NCBI RefSeq assembly: GCF_030555055.1
Contig: NZ_JAMOAO010000001.1
Location: 6,230,741 to 6,294,740 of the forward strand
From: Nocardiopsis sp. YSL2
GTDB taxonomy: Bacteria; Actinomycetota; Actinomycetes; Streptosporangiales; Streptosporangiaceae
Direction of reading: 5' to 3'
Length of the DNA: 64,000 nt
Both the position numbers and the translations under genes were made by a program. Positions 1 through 7,804 of this stretch are shown here, one piece after another (position 1 is the stretch's first letter; each line of letters begins with the position of its first letter). The notes under the pieces were generated by a model. It had not been told where the DNA came from. It was given only the letters and a program-made list of their open reading frames with translations, and did not search any database.

Positions 1-1
1 G

Positions 2-1168
2 GGCCCGGCGTGCCGGACCTGGGAGCTCTGGGAGCGGGACCTGGACCTCGCGGCCGGGCTGGGGTTGACCGCGTTCCGCTTCTCCGTGGAGTGGGCCCGC
101 GTCGAACCGGCACCGGGCGAGTTCAGCGCCGAGGCGCTCGACCACTACGAGGCGGTGGTGGACGGGTGTCTGGAGCGCGGCATGGCGCCGATCGTCACGT
201 TCAGCCACTTCGCGGCCCCGCACTGGTTCGCCGTCCACGGCTCCTGGGCGTCCGAGGACGCGCCCGAGCTGTTCGCCCGCTACTGCGGGGTGGTCGCCGA
301 GCGGTTCGCGGACCGGATCGCCCTGGCCGTCACGCTGAACGAGCCCAACCTGGTGCAGATGCTGATCTCGGGCAACGTCCTGCCGCCGGAGGCGGAGGAG
401 GCGAAGCGGGCCATGCTGGACGCGGCGTCCCGGGCGACGGGCGCCGAGCGGTACCGCTGCGCGAACGTCTTCCTGGAGGAGGAGCTGCCCGAGTTCCAGG
501 CCGCCCTGACCGAGGTGCACCGCGCGGCGCGCGCAGCGATCAAGGCGCACCGGGCCGACCTTCCCGTCGGCCTCTCCATCGCGGTGACCGACGAGTACGC
601 GCTGCCCGGTGGCGAGGCCGGCCGCGACCGCAAGCGCGCGGAGGTCTACGACCACTGGCTGCGCCTGGCGCGGGAGGACGACTTCGTCGGCGTGCAGAAC
701 TACGAGCGGATCGCGCACGGCCCCGACGGACCGGTCCCGCCGGAGCCCGGCGCCGCGGTCAACGGTATGGGCACGGCGGTCGAGCCGGACTCGCTCGCCG
801 GGGCGGTGGCCTACGCCCACCGTGTCGCGGGTGTGCCGGTCCTGGTCTCCGAGCACGGGATGTCCACCGAGGACGACGACCTGCGCGCCGACTTCATCGA
901 GCCCTCGCTCGCCGGCCTCGCCGGGGAGGTCGAACGGGGGGTGCCGGTGCTGGGGTACTGCCACTGGACGCTTCTGGACAACTACGAGTGGGTGGCCGGG
1001 TACCACTCCAAGCTCGGACTGCACAGCGTGGACCGGCAGACGTTCGAGCGGCGGCCCAAGCGCAGCGCGGGCGTCTACCGCGACGCGGTTCTGCGCTACC
1101 GGGAGGCGTCGGCGGACGCCGCACCGCGGCAGCAGGAGGCTGAGCGGACAGTGCCCGTGGTGCGGTAG
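2..1168 (+). CDS. Glycoside hydrolase family 1 (beta-glucosidase-like), 5' partial
   Basis: The frame is open from the left edge, so the N-terminus lies outside the window; the first visible residues already belong to the barrel. Family 1 enzymes hydrolyse beta-glycosides by a retaining mechanism. The sequence shows FRFSVEWARVEP (strand 2 of the barrel), the acid/base motif TLNEPN, the nucleophile motif VSEHG (the usual form is TENG) and the closing segment YCHWTLLDNYEW that lines the sugar site. It ends normally about 25 residues after GLHSVD. A perfect hairpin follows 40 bp downstream. Substrate cannot be read from sequence. The TTG at 65 is internal and should not be taken as a start. Confidence 0.9.
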   Translation, partial: GPACRTWELWERDLDLAAGLGLTAFRFSVEWARVEPAPGEFSAEALDHYEAVVDGCLERGMAPIVTFSHFAAPHWFAVHGSWASEDAPELFARYCGVVAERFADRIALAVTLNEPNLVQMLISGNVLPPEAEEAKRAMLDAASRATGAERYRCANVFLEEELPEFQAALTEVHRAARAAIKAHRADLPVGLSIAVTDEYALPGGEAGRDRKRAEVYDHWLRLAREDDFVGVQNYERIAHGPDGPVPPEPGAAVNGMGTAVEPDSLAGAVAYAHRVAGVPVLVSEHGMSTEDDDLRADFIEPSLAGLAGEVERGVPVLGYCHWTLLDNYEWVAGYHSKLGLHSVDRQTFERRPKRSAGVYRDAVLRYREASADAAPRQQEAERTVPVVR

Positions 1169-1208
1169 GCGCGGTCCGTGCGGCGGCCCCGCCCAGCAGG
1201 GCCGCCGA

Positions 1209-1237
1209 GGGCCCGCCCGACAGGAGTGGGCGGGCCC
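1209..1237 (+). terminator. Terminator after the GH1 gene
   Basis: Perfect inverted repeat GGGCCCGCCC / GGGCGGGCCC (10-bp arms, 9-nt loop) lying 40 bp after the GH1 stop codon. There is no U-tract, as is usual in actinomycetes. Confidence 0.65.
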
Positions 1238-1688
1238 ACCCACGGCCGCGTCTCGTCCCGGGGCCTGCTCTGGGGAGGGATACAGGAAGAGTTCCCCGAC
1301 CTGCTCCAGCAGTTGGCACTCACAGCGCTCAACAACTCCCGAGGCGGCGGGCACCGCGAACACGGTGTCCGCGGGCACCGGGGAGGGCGAACGCGGCGAC
1401 GACCGGGCCCAGGAGAACGGCCGAGGTGCGGCGAAGCGAGTGGGACGAGCGTATGTGTCCACTCCTTGCAGGGGAACGGGGAATACTCGGATCCGGCATT
1501 GCCGTGCGCCCCCATGGCACCGAATATCCGTTCTTCCCGTTCCCCTGTCGACGAGAGGAGGACCAGGCGCTTCATTTCACTGACGGGCCGGATTCCGCCT
1601 TGTACCGGCGCCGGAGAAAGGGAATCCGCTGACCGGACGCTTCGTCGCGCGCCGCTGCCACTCCCCTCCCCCGAGAGGCCGATTCCGC
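1238..1688. other. Intergenic region between converging GH1 and thiolase genes
   Basis: Apart from the hairpin at 1209-1237, no gene is supportable here. Short open frames on both strands lack consistent third-position GC and ribosome binding sites. One minus-strand stretch near 1440-1330 has a hydrophobic signal-like run but ends in an arginine-rich tail typical of an off-frame reading. Confidence 0.5.
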
Positions 1689-2858
1689 TCAGAGGCGTTC
1701 GACGACGGTGGCGTTGGACAGCCCGCCCGCCTCGCACATGGCCTGGAGGCCGTAGCGGCCGCCGTGTTCGTGGAGCCCGTGGACGAGGGTGGTCATCAGT
1801 CGGGCGCCGCTGGCCCCGAGCGGGTGGCCGAGGGCGATCGCCCCGCCGTTGACGTTGACGCGGTCCAGGTCGGCTCCGGTCTCGGCGGCCCAGGCCAGCA
1901 CGACGGAGGCGAAGGCCTCGTTGATCTCGAACAGGTCGATGTCGTCCACGGTCAGCCCGGCCCGGTCCAGCACCTTGCGGGTGGAGGGGATGACCGCGGT
2001 GAGCATGTACAGCGGGTCGTCGGCGGCGACGGCGAAGCTGTGCAGCCGGGCGAGCGGGCGCAGGCCGAGTTCGGCGGCGCGCTCCGCGCTCATGATGAGG
2101 ACGGCCGCGCTGCCGTCGCTGAGCGGGCTGGCGTTGCCCGCGGTGACGTCCCAGGTGATCTGCGGGAAGCGGGCGGCGGTGTCCTCGTCGCGGTAGGCGG
2201 GACGCAGGGCGGCGAGGGTGTCGAGGGTGCCGCCCTCGCGGATGCCCTCGTCGGCGGCCAGGCCGCCGATCGGGGCGAGCTGGCCCTCGAAGGCGCCGCG
2301 CCGGGTGGCCTCGGCGGCCCGGGCGTGGCTGGCGAGGGCGAACTCGTCCATGCGCTGTCGGGAGAGGCCCCAGCGCGCGGCGATCAGTTCGGCGGCCACG
2401 CCCTGGCCCACGTGCCCCTCGGGGTAGCGCTTGGCGAACCCCGAGCCGAGCGGGTCGGCCGAGCCGACCAGGTTCGTGCCCATGGGTACGCGCCCCATCG
2501 ACTCCACCCCGGCGGCGACGACGATGTCGTAGGCGCCCGCGATCACCCCCTGGGCGGCGAAGTGGACGGCCTGCTGGCTGCTGCCGCACTGGCGGTCGAC
2601 GGTGGTGGCGGGCACGGACTCGGGGTATCCGGCGGCGAGCAGGGCCCGCCGGGTCATGTTGGCCCCCTGTTCGCCGTGCTGGGTGACGATGCCGCCGATG
2701 ACGTCGTCCACCAGGGCCGGGTCCAGGCCGGTGCGCTCCACGAGGGCTTCGAGGCTGTGGGCGAGCAGATCGACGGCGTTGACGTCGTGCAGGGCGCCGC
2801 TCGGCTTGCCCTTGCCGATGGGTGTGCGTACGGCGTCGACGATGACTGCTTCGGGCAT
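1689..2858 (-). CDS. Acetyl-CoA C-acyltransferase (thiolase)
   Basis: The 389-residue product has normal length for a degradative thiolase, which cleaves 3-ketoacyl-CoA with CoA in the last step of beta-oxidation. The acylated cysteine is C91 in VDRQCGSSQQ, the catalytic histidine is H345 in ALGHPLG, and the second cysteine is C375 in MCEAGG (usually CEGGG, so one glycine is alanine). The start ATG follows a GGACAAGGACATG context. It lies 48 bp downstream of the thioesterase on the same strand, so the two are probably one transcript controlled by the divergent HxlR protein. Which acyl chain it serves is not evident; aromatic or short branched acids are as likely as fatty acids. Confidence 0.93.
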   Translation of the reverse strand: MPEAVIVDAVRTPIGKGKPSGALHDVNAVDLLAHSLEALVERTGLDPALVDDVIGGIVTQHGEQGANMTRRALLAAGYPESVPATTVDRQCGSSQQAVHFAAQGVIAGAYDIVVAAGVESMGRVPMGTNLVGSADPLGSGFAKRYPEGHVGQGVAAELIAARWGLSRQRMDEFALASHARAAEATRRGAFEGQLAPIGGLAADEGIREGGTLDTLAALRPAYRDEDTAARFPQITWDVTAGNASPLSDGSAAVLIMSAERAAELGLRPLARLHSFAVAADDPLYMLTAVIPSTRKVLDRAGLTVDDIDLFEINEAFASVVLAWAAETGADLDRVNVNGGAIALGHPLGASGARLMTTLVHGLHEHGGRYGLQAMCEAGGLSNATVVERL

Positions 2859-2906
2859 GTCCTTGTCCTTCGTTCTGAGGAGGGGCGGCCGCGACGGTGT
2901 CGGGGC

Positions 2907-3680
2907 TCAGACGGGCAGGACCCGGCGGAGTTGGCGGCCCTGGGCGGCCAGTTCACCGCTCCTGGTGTGCAGGGTGGTCTCGTCCACGCACAGGTCGGCG
3001 GACGCCCAGACCGTGCGGTGGCGGACCAGGTGCCACGGGGAGTCGTCGTGGCAGGGCGCGAAGTGCACCGACAGTTCCAGGGTCGGCACGGGGGCGGGCC
3101 GGTCCCAGACGGCGAAGAGGCCGGGCGGCATCGCGTCGATGAGGATCAGACGTCGGGAAGCCGTGTCCAGGTGGTCGACGCCGGGGGCCTGCGGCACGAG
3201 CCGGATCCAGGCCTCGTAGGCGGGGTCGGTTCCGGCGGCGAGCGGGCGGGAGGCGCCGAGCGGCCGGATGTCCACGTGGTCGCCGAAGGCCACCAGCCCG
3301 CTCGACAGCGTGAAGCGTTCCAGGGAGAGGGGATCGGGGCGCGGCTCGGGGGGCGATCCGTCTCCGGACCGGACCGTGGGAGCCGATCCGGGGCTGTGGG
3401 AGAACCTGACCAGAGCGCTCGCCCGGCCGTCGATGGCGGCGAGGGCGGACGCGGACCGGCCGCCACGCAGCTCACGGACGCTGATCTCCGTGGGGCCGGG
3501 CGGCACGGCTTCGAGGAAGTGGGCGGACAGTGACCCGGGCGTACCGCCCAGGAGGTCGGTGACGGCCTGTTGGAGGCCGGCGGCCACCAGGCCGCCGTGT
3601 GTGCCGCCGAAACCGGCCCAGTGCTGCGCGAAGACGGTCGTCCGCGTGTCTTCACGGAGCGTCTGACTATGGCTTTCCAT
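2907..3680 (-). CDS. Acyl-CoA thioesterase, double hotdog family
   Basis: The 257-residue protein looks like a TesB-type double hotdog thioesterase: the first hotdog carries HGGLVAAGLQQAV near residue 30, and the second half carries DHVDIRPLG and ELSVHFAPCHDDSPW. Such enzymes hydrolyse acyl-CoA to the acid and CoA. It is the first gene of the thioesterase-thiolase unit. The only sensible start is the ATG at 3680, which falls inside the right arm of the inverted repeat at 3663-3686. Binding of a regulator there would therefore block both promoter and start region. The exact substrate is unknown; the assignment rests on fold-level resemblance. Confidence 0.75.
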   Translation of the reverse strand: MESHSQTLREDTRTTVFAQHWAGFGGTHGGLVAAGLQQAVTDLLGGTPGSLSAHFLEAVPPGPTEISVRELRGGRSASALAAIDGRASALVRFSHSPGSAPTVRSGDGSPPEPRPDPLSLERFTLSSGLVAFGDHVDIRPLGASRPLAAGTDPAYEAWIRLVPQAPGVDHLDTASRRLILIDAMPPGLFAVWDRPAPVPTLELSVHFAPCHDDSPWHLVRHRTVWASADLCVDETTLHTRSGELAAQGRQLRRVLPV

Positions 3681-3686
3681 AGTCAG
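3663..3686. promoter_or_regulatory. Inverted repeat, probable HxlR operator
   Basis: CTGACTATGG-cttt-CCATAGTCAG is a perfect 10-bp inverted repeat between the divergent thioesterase and HxlR genes. A further CTATGG half-site occurs at 3703-3708. The right arm contains the thioesterase ATG and touches the HxlR ribosome binding site, so one protein bound here could control both genes. Confidence 0.65.
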
Positions 3687-3695
3687 GAAGCTAGA

Positions 3696-4313
3696 ATGCT
3701 GGCTATGGATCTGTCAAGTCAGAACGACGCGGCTAGGCTGCTGGACATGGACATCAAGCTCGACCGCTCCATCGCCGATCTGCGCTCCTGGCACCCGGAC
3801 GAGTGCGGCCTGGCCATGGCGCTGGACGTGATCGGCCCCCGCTCGTCGATGCTGATCCTGCGCGAGGCCCTGCTGTACGGGACCCGACGGTTCGAGCTGT
3901 TCGTCGAACGCGTCGGCGTCACCGAGGCGGTCGCCTCGACCCGCCTCAAGCAGCTCACCGAGGCCGGTCTGCTGGCCCGCCGGCCCTACAAGGAGCCCGG
4001 CAGCCGGACCCGGTACGAGTACGTCCCCACGGACAAGGGCCGCGACCTCACCCCCGTGGTGCTGGCACTGATGCAGTGGGGCTCCAAGCACCTGCAGCCG
4101 GAGGGCGCGCCCCTCGCCGTGGTCGACGACACCTCCGAGCAGCCCGTCAGAGTGGGCTTCGTCGCCCAGGACGGCACCGAGCGCACGCGTCACGACCTGC
4201 GCATCCGCCCCACGGAGCACGCCCGTCGGGCCGCCAGGGCGGCGAGGGCTGCCAGGGCGACCAGGGCATCGGCCGACGGCACCACAGAGGTGGCCGACGG
4301 CGGGGAGGGGTGA
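3696..4313 (+). CDS. HxlR-family winged-helix transcriptional regulator
   Basis: I chose the ATG at 3696 because AGGAAG lies 5 nt upstream; ATGs at 3705 and 3747 lack such a site. The 205-residue product has the HxlR winged helix at roughly residues 30-125: a CGLAMALDVIGPRSSMLILREALLYG segment with the usual WT..IL motif altered to SSMLIL, then RFELFVERVGVTEAVASTRLKQL as recognition helix, and the wing YEYVPTDKGRDL. The tail is rich in Ala and Arg and probably disordered. It is divergent from the thioesterase gene, with the inverted repeat between them, so it probably controls itself and the acyl-CoA pair. Confidence 0.88.
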   Translation: MLAMDLSSQNDAARLLDMDIKLDRSIADLRSWHPDECGLAMALDVIGPRSSMLILREALLYGTRRFELFVERVGVTEAVASTRLKQLTEAGLLARRPYKEPGSRTRYEYVPTDKGRDLTPVVLALMQWGSKHLQPEGAPLAVVDDTSEQPVRVGFVAQDGTERTRHDLRIRPTEHARRAARAARAARATRASADGTTEVADGGEG

Positions 4314-4468
4314 CCCGTCAACGGAGCCGCAACCCGTGCAGGGCCGATGCGCCCGTGGACGCCCTGAGCGCCGCTGCCCTGGGCATCGCCGGACCACACG
4401 TCAGCCGGCAGTCCCCCGCTCCCCAGCCCCGTTGAGGGACCGCGGACGGCGCCCGTGAGCGGTCGGCC

Positions 4469-5116
4469 TCATGGTCCGGGCCTGGTCGGGTTGATGAGCG
4501 CGAGGAACTCTCGGCGCAGTTCCGCGTCCTTGCCCAGCGAACCGAGCATCGCCGAGGTGGTCGTGGCCGATCCCGACGCCTGGACGCCGCGCATGCTCAT
4601 GCACAGGTGCTCGGCTTCGACCACCACACCGACGGCGTCGGCGTCGAGTTCCTCGGTGAGGCAGGACGCGATCTGCTGGGTGAGCCTCTCCTGGACCTGC
4701 GGGCGACGGGAGAAGTGTTCGACGACCCGTGCGAGCTTGGAGAGGCCGACGATGCGCGAACCGGGCAGATAGCCCACGTGGGCCACCCCGGTGAAGGGGA
4801 GGAAGTGGTGCTCGCAGACCGAGTGCACGGGGATGTCGCGGGCGATGACGAAGCCCTCGTACCCGTGGTCGTTGGGAAACGTGGTGAGGCTGAACGGCCG
4901 GGGGGCCAGGAGCTCGGCGTAGGCCCGGGCCATCCGTCCCGGCGTCTGCTCCGCGGCCTCCGCGTCCAGTGCCACACCCAGGTGTCGCAGGAAGTCGCGT
5001 GCGGCCCTCTCGGCGGCGTCCAGGTCCACGGGACCGGGGTCTCTGGGCGGCAGGAGGCCGTGGGCCGTCGCCGTGTCCCGCATCGGTTCGGGGGACTGTT
5101 CCTTCATCACTGTCAC
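4469..5116 (-). CDS. folE: GTP cyclohydrolase I
   Basis: It converts GTP to 7,8-dihydroneopterin triphosphate, the first step of folate synthesis. The core is complete: PGRMARAYAELL, VCEHHFLPFTG (zinc ligands Cys and His), IVGLSKLARVVEHFSRRPQVQERLT and the second zinc cysteine in EAEHLCMSMRG. I favour the GTG at 5116, with AGAGG 7 nt upstream; the ATG at 5107 is the alternative and gives 212 residues. The gene is last in the sox-folD series, 126 bp after folD. Its place at the end of a catabolic operon that consumes and recycles tetrahydrofolate suggests a folate top-up role rather than the general housekeeping copy. Confidence 0.93.
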   Translation of the reverse strand: MTVMKEQSPEPMRDTATAHGLLPPRDPGPVDLDAAERAARDFLRHLGVALDAEAAEQTPGRMARAYAELLAPRPFSLTTFPNDHGYEGFVIARDIPVHSVCEHHFLPFTGVAHVGYLPGSRIVGLSKLARVVEHFSRRPQVQERLTQQIASCLTEELDADAVGVVVEAEHLCMSMRGVQASGSATTTSAMLGSLGKDAELRREFLALINPTRPGP

Positions 5117-5242
5117 TGGTGCACCTCTGGTCAAATGTCCGGGTCGGTGTCCTGCGGCGTCGGCGGAGCCTGTGGTGGAGGGGGTCCTGTCCGCCACGGA
5201 CTCCGCCGGGCGCCGCCGCACGCGACACCGCTGCTGCGGTGG

Positions 5243-6115
5243 TCAGCCCGCCGCGCGGTCGGCGGCCTGCACGGTGTGGGCGAGCAGGAGCGCTGTGGTG
5301 ACCGGTCCGACACCGCCGGGCACCGGGGTGAGGGCACCGGCGACGCCGTCCACCGCGCCCGCGTCGACATCGCCGACCAGGCCGTCGTCCGTGGCGTTGG
5401 TGCCCACGTCGATGACCACCGCACCCGCTCCGACGTGGTCGGCGCCGACCAGGCGCGGGACGCCCGCCGCGACGATCACGATGTCGGCGGCACGGGTGTG
5501 GCCCGCGAGGTCGGCCGTCCGTGAATGGCAGACCGTCACGGTCGCGTGCCGTTCCAGCAGCAGCAGCGCCACCGGGGTTCCGACGACGACCGACCGGCCG
5601 ACCATGGTGATGTCCCTGCCCGCGAGGTCGACGCCGTGGTGGTCGAGCAACCGCACCACGGCCTCGGCCGTGGCGGGCGCGAACCCGGGCAGGCCGGCCG
5701 CGCAGCGCCCCAGGCTCGCCGGGTTCGCGCCGTCGACGTCCTTGGCCGGGTCGATCTCCACGGCGAGCTCGGCCGGCGACATGCCGTCGGGCAGTGGCGT
5801 CTGCAGGATGATGCCGTGGACGCCCGGGTCCTGGTTCAGGGCGCGCAGCCTGTCCCGCACCCGCGTGCGCGACGCCTCCGGGCCGAGGTCGGCGATGTCG
5901 CAGGCGATGCCGACGGCCGCGGCCGCCTTGGCGATCGAGCGCACGTACCACAGGGTCGACCCGTCGTCGGTGGCCGTGACGACCACCAGCCTCGGCCGGG
6001 CGCCCGCGGCTCCCAGGACCGCCGCCCGCTCGCCGGTGCGCCGCCGGATCTCCGCGGCCAGGGGCCGGCCCGACAGCTCGGTGGTGACACGGTGTTCCGT
6101 CGTCGTGACGGTCAT
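5243..6115 (-). CDS. folD: FolD-type methylenetetrahydrofolate dehydrogenase, cyclohydrolase site damaged
   Basis: FolD oxidises 5,10-methylene-THF to methenyl-THF with NAD(P)+ and normally also hydrolyses it to 10-formyl-THF. The 290-residue protein keeps the Y-V motif (Y57), the KDVDGAN loop, the nucleotide motif GRSVVVGTPVALLL and the C-terminal TPVPGGVGPVT. The residue that aligns with the catalytic lysine of the cyclohydrolase (K54 in E. coli, K56 in human MTHFD1) is I61 here (codon ATC, 5933-5935). K63, two residues on, is kept. QLP has become QTP. The ATG overlaps the stop of fchA by 4 nt. This suggests a dehydrogenase-only enzyme working with FchA. Confidence 0.92.
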   Translation of the reverse strand: MTVTTTEHRVTTELSGRPLAAEIRRRTGERAAVLGAAGARPRLVVVTATDDGSTLWYVRSIAKAAAAVGIACDIADLGPEASRTRVRDRLRALNQDPGVHGIILQTPLPDGMSPAELAVEIDPAKDVDGANPASLGRCAAGLPGFAPATAEAVVRLLDHHGVDLAGRDITMVGRSVVVGTPVALLLLERHATVTVCHSRTADLAGHTRAADIVIVAAGVPRLVGADHVGAGAVVIDVGTNATDDGLVGDVDAGAVDGVAGALTPVPGGVGPVTTALLLAHTVQAADRAAG

Positions 6116-6735
6116 GCGACCAGCTCCTCCCTGACCGCGGCGGTGATCCTCTCCGCCCGCTCGACGAGGGGGTCGACGGACCGCGTCGAGGCGGACAGCA
6201 CCGCCCGTGCGCCGTCGTCCCTGATGCCGCCCAGGTTGATCTCGACGTTCACCCGGGCCGTGGTGGCGGCGGCGCGGGCCGCCTCGGCCGCGGCGGCGAC
6301 GTCGGTGATCACGCTGCGGTTGCCGATCGGAAGGATGCGCTCGGCCAGCGCGACCACCTCGGCGGTCGTCTCGATGACCGCGACGGGCGGCTCACAGGCC
6401 TCCCTCAGGGCCGCGGCGATGGCGGCGGCGCGCGCGGCCTTCTCGTCGTCGGTCGCGCGGGCGAGCGCGTAGGCCTCGGTGACGGCCGAGAAGGCCTGTG
6501 CGTCCGCCTCCGCGATGCGCAGTGCCTCCCTCCACAGCCGGTCGGCGGCCTTCACGATCTCCGACGTCTCCTCGGCGTGCTCGGCGAAGCGCGCGCCGTC
6601 GCTGTAGCGAGCCACCATGCCCACCAGTGCGGCGGCCTGGGCGGCGTGGACGGCGGCGGTGGCGCCGCCTCCGGGGGCGGGTCTCCGGGCCGCGAGGTCG
6701 GCCAGGAAGTCGCTGATGGTCTGCCCACTGATCAC
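6112..6735 (-). CDS. fchA: Methenyltetrahydrofolate cyclohydrolase, cyclodeaminase family (FchA-like)
   Basis: The 207-residue protein belongs to the formiminotransferase-cyclodeaminase C-terminal family, the same family and length as FchA of methylotrophs, which hydrolyses methenyl-THF to 10-formyl-THF. Visible signs are the N-terminal ISGQTISDFLADLAARRPAPGGG segment, the helical RYSDGA region, and IGNRSVITDVAAAA near residue 145. The start is GTG at 6735 with AAGGA 8 nt upstream. The stop overlaps the folD start (ATGA), so the two are translationally coupled. No formiminotransferase domain is present. Formimino-THF cyclodeaminase is the alternative role, but no histidine or purine degradation genes are nearby. 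Confidence 0.82.
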   Translation of the reverse strand: MISGQTISDFLADLAARRPAPGGGATAAVHAAQAAALVGMVARYSDGARFAEHAEETSEIVKAADRLWREALRIAEADAQAFSAVTEAYALARATDDEKAARAAAIAAALREACEPPVAVIETTAEVVALAERILPIGNRSVITDVAAAAEAARAAATTARVNVEINLGGIRDDGARAVLSASTRSVDPLVERAERITAAVREELVA

Positions 6736-6750
6736 GGTGTCCGTCCTTGG

Positions 6751-6856
6751 GGGTCGAGGGGGTCGAGTGGGGGTCGGGTGGGGAACGGCCTCTCGTCCGG
6801 TCTGTCGTCCGGTGTCCCGTCCGGGGGGCACCCCGTTCCGGGGCGGGGCCGGCCCC
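6751..6856. repeat. Short direct repeats and hairpin between purU and fchA
   Basis: The 125-bp gap holds GGGTCGA/G units at 6751, 6760 and 6771, then three CGTCCGG units spaced exactly 12 bp apart (6794, 6806, 6818). It ends in the palindrome GGGGCCGGCCCC at 6845-6856, 4 bp past the purU stop. The hairpin could act as an intercistronic attenuator or RNA-processing site. Confidence 0.5.
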
Positions 6857-6860
6857 GGAG

Positions 6861-7712
6861 TCAGCGGAAGACCACGGTGCTGCTGCCGTAGAGGAGGACG
6901 CGGTGCTGGCAGTGCCAGCGCACCGCCCGGGACAGCGCGAGCGCCTCGGCGTCGCGCCCGACCGTCGCCAGGGCGCGCGGGTCGAAGGAGTGGTCCACCC
7001 GCAGGACCTCCTGCTCGATGATCGGGCCCTCGTCGAGGTCGGGCGTCACGTAGTGCGCGGTCGCTCCGACGTACTTCACGCCGCGCTCGTAGGCCTGGTG
7101 GTACGGCTTCGCGCCCTTGAAGCCGGGCAGGAACGAGTGGTGGATGTTGATCACGCGCCCTTCGAGCTTGGTGCACAGGTCGTCGGAGAGCACCTGCATG
7201 TACCGTGCGAGCACGACCAGGTCGGCGCGGTACTCCTCGACGAGTTCCAGCAGGCGCGCCTCGGCGGCGGACTTGGTCTCGGCCGTCACCGGCACGTGCA
7301 CGAAGTCCAGGTCGGCCGCCTCGGCCATCGGCCGCAGGTCCTCGTGGTTGGACACCACCCCGACGAGCTCCCCGTCGAGGTTGCCCGCGCGCCAGCGGAA
7401 CAGCAGGTCGTTCAGGCAGTGCGCGGTCTTGGACACCATCACCAGGATGCGCGGCTTGCGCTCGTCCCACAGTTGGAACTCCATGGCGAACTCCCGTGCC
7501 ACGGGGGCGAACGCGTGCCTGAGGTCGTCGGCACCGTTCTCCGGCCCCGGGGCCGAGAAGGAGGTGCGCAGGAACAGCTGGCCGCGGACGTTGTCGTCGA
7601 ACTGCTGGTGTTCGACGATGTCGCAGCCCCGGTCGACCAGGAACTCGGTCACCGCGTGGACGATGCCCGCCCGTTCCGGGCACCGGAGAGTGAGAGTGTA
7701 GTTGCGCGCCAC
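6861..7712 (-). CDS. purU: Formyltetrahydrofolate deformylase
   Basis: It hydrolyses 10-formyl-THF to formate and THF, freeing THF for the demethylating flavoenzymes of the island. The 283-residue product has an N-terminal ACT domain (about residues 5-80: TLRCPERAGIVHAVTEFL) and a formyl-transferase fold. The catalytic Asn/His signature is INIHHSFLPGFKGAKPYHQAYERG, and the aspartate is in YVTPDLDEGPIIEQ. The start is GTG at 7712, with GAGGAGG 5 nt upstream. It lies 92 bp after sdaA and 125 bp before fchA in the same operon. The formate made here could be oxidised by the FdhF/YdeP-like enzyme encoded at 14950-17271. Confidence 0.95.
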   Translation of the reverse strand: MARNYTLTLRCPERAGIVHAVTEFLVDRGCDIVEHQQFDDNVRGQLFLRTSFSAPGPENGADDLRHAFAPVAREFAMEFQLWDERKPRILVMVSKTAHCLNDLLFRWRAGNLDGELVGVVSNHEDLRPMAEAADLDFVHVPVTAETKSAAEARLLELVEEYRADLVVLARYMQVLSDDLCTKLEGRVINIHHSFLPGFKGAKPYHQAYERGVKYVGATAHYVTPDLDEGPIIEQEVLRVDHSFDPRALATVGRDAEALALSRAVRWHCQHRVLLYGSSTVVFR

Positions 7713-7804
7713 GATGTCCTCCTCAGAGTGAAGGTGTGAGAGTTCTCGGTGCCCTGGCGACAAGCGTCGTGGCCGCACGTCCGACGGCCGGGCACCCCTG
7801 GGGT

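Noticed and set aside
1329..1520. Minus-strand small frame with a signal-like run
   Set aside because: No ribosome binding site; the tail is Arg-rich and third-position GC is not maintained.
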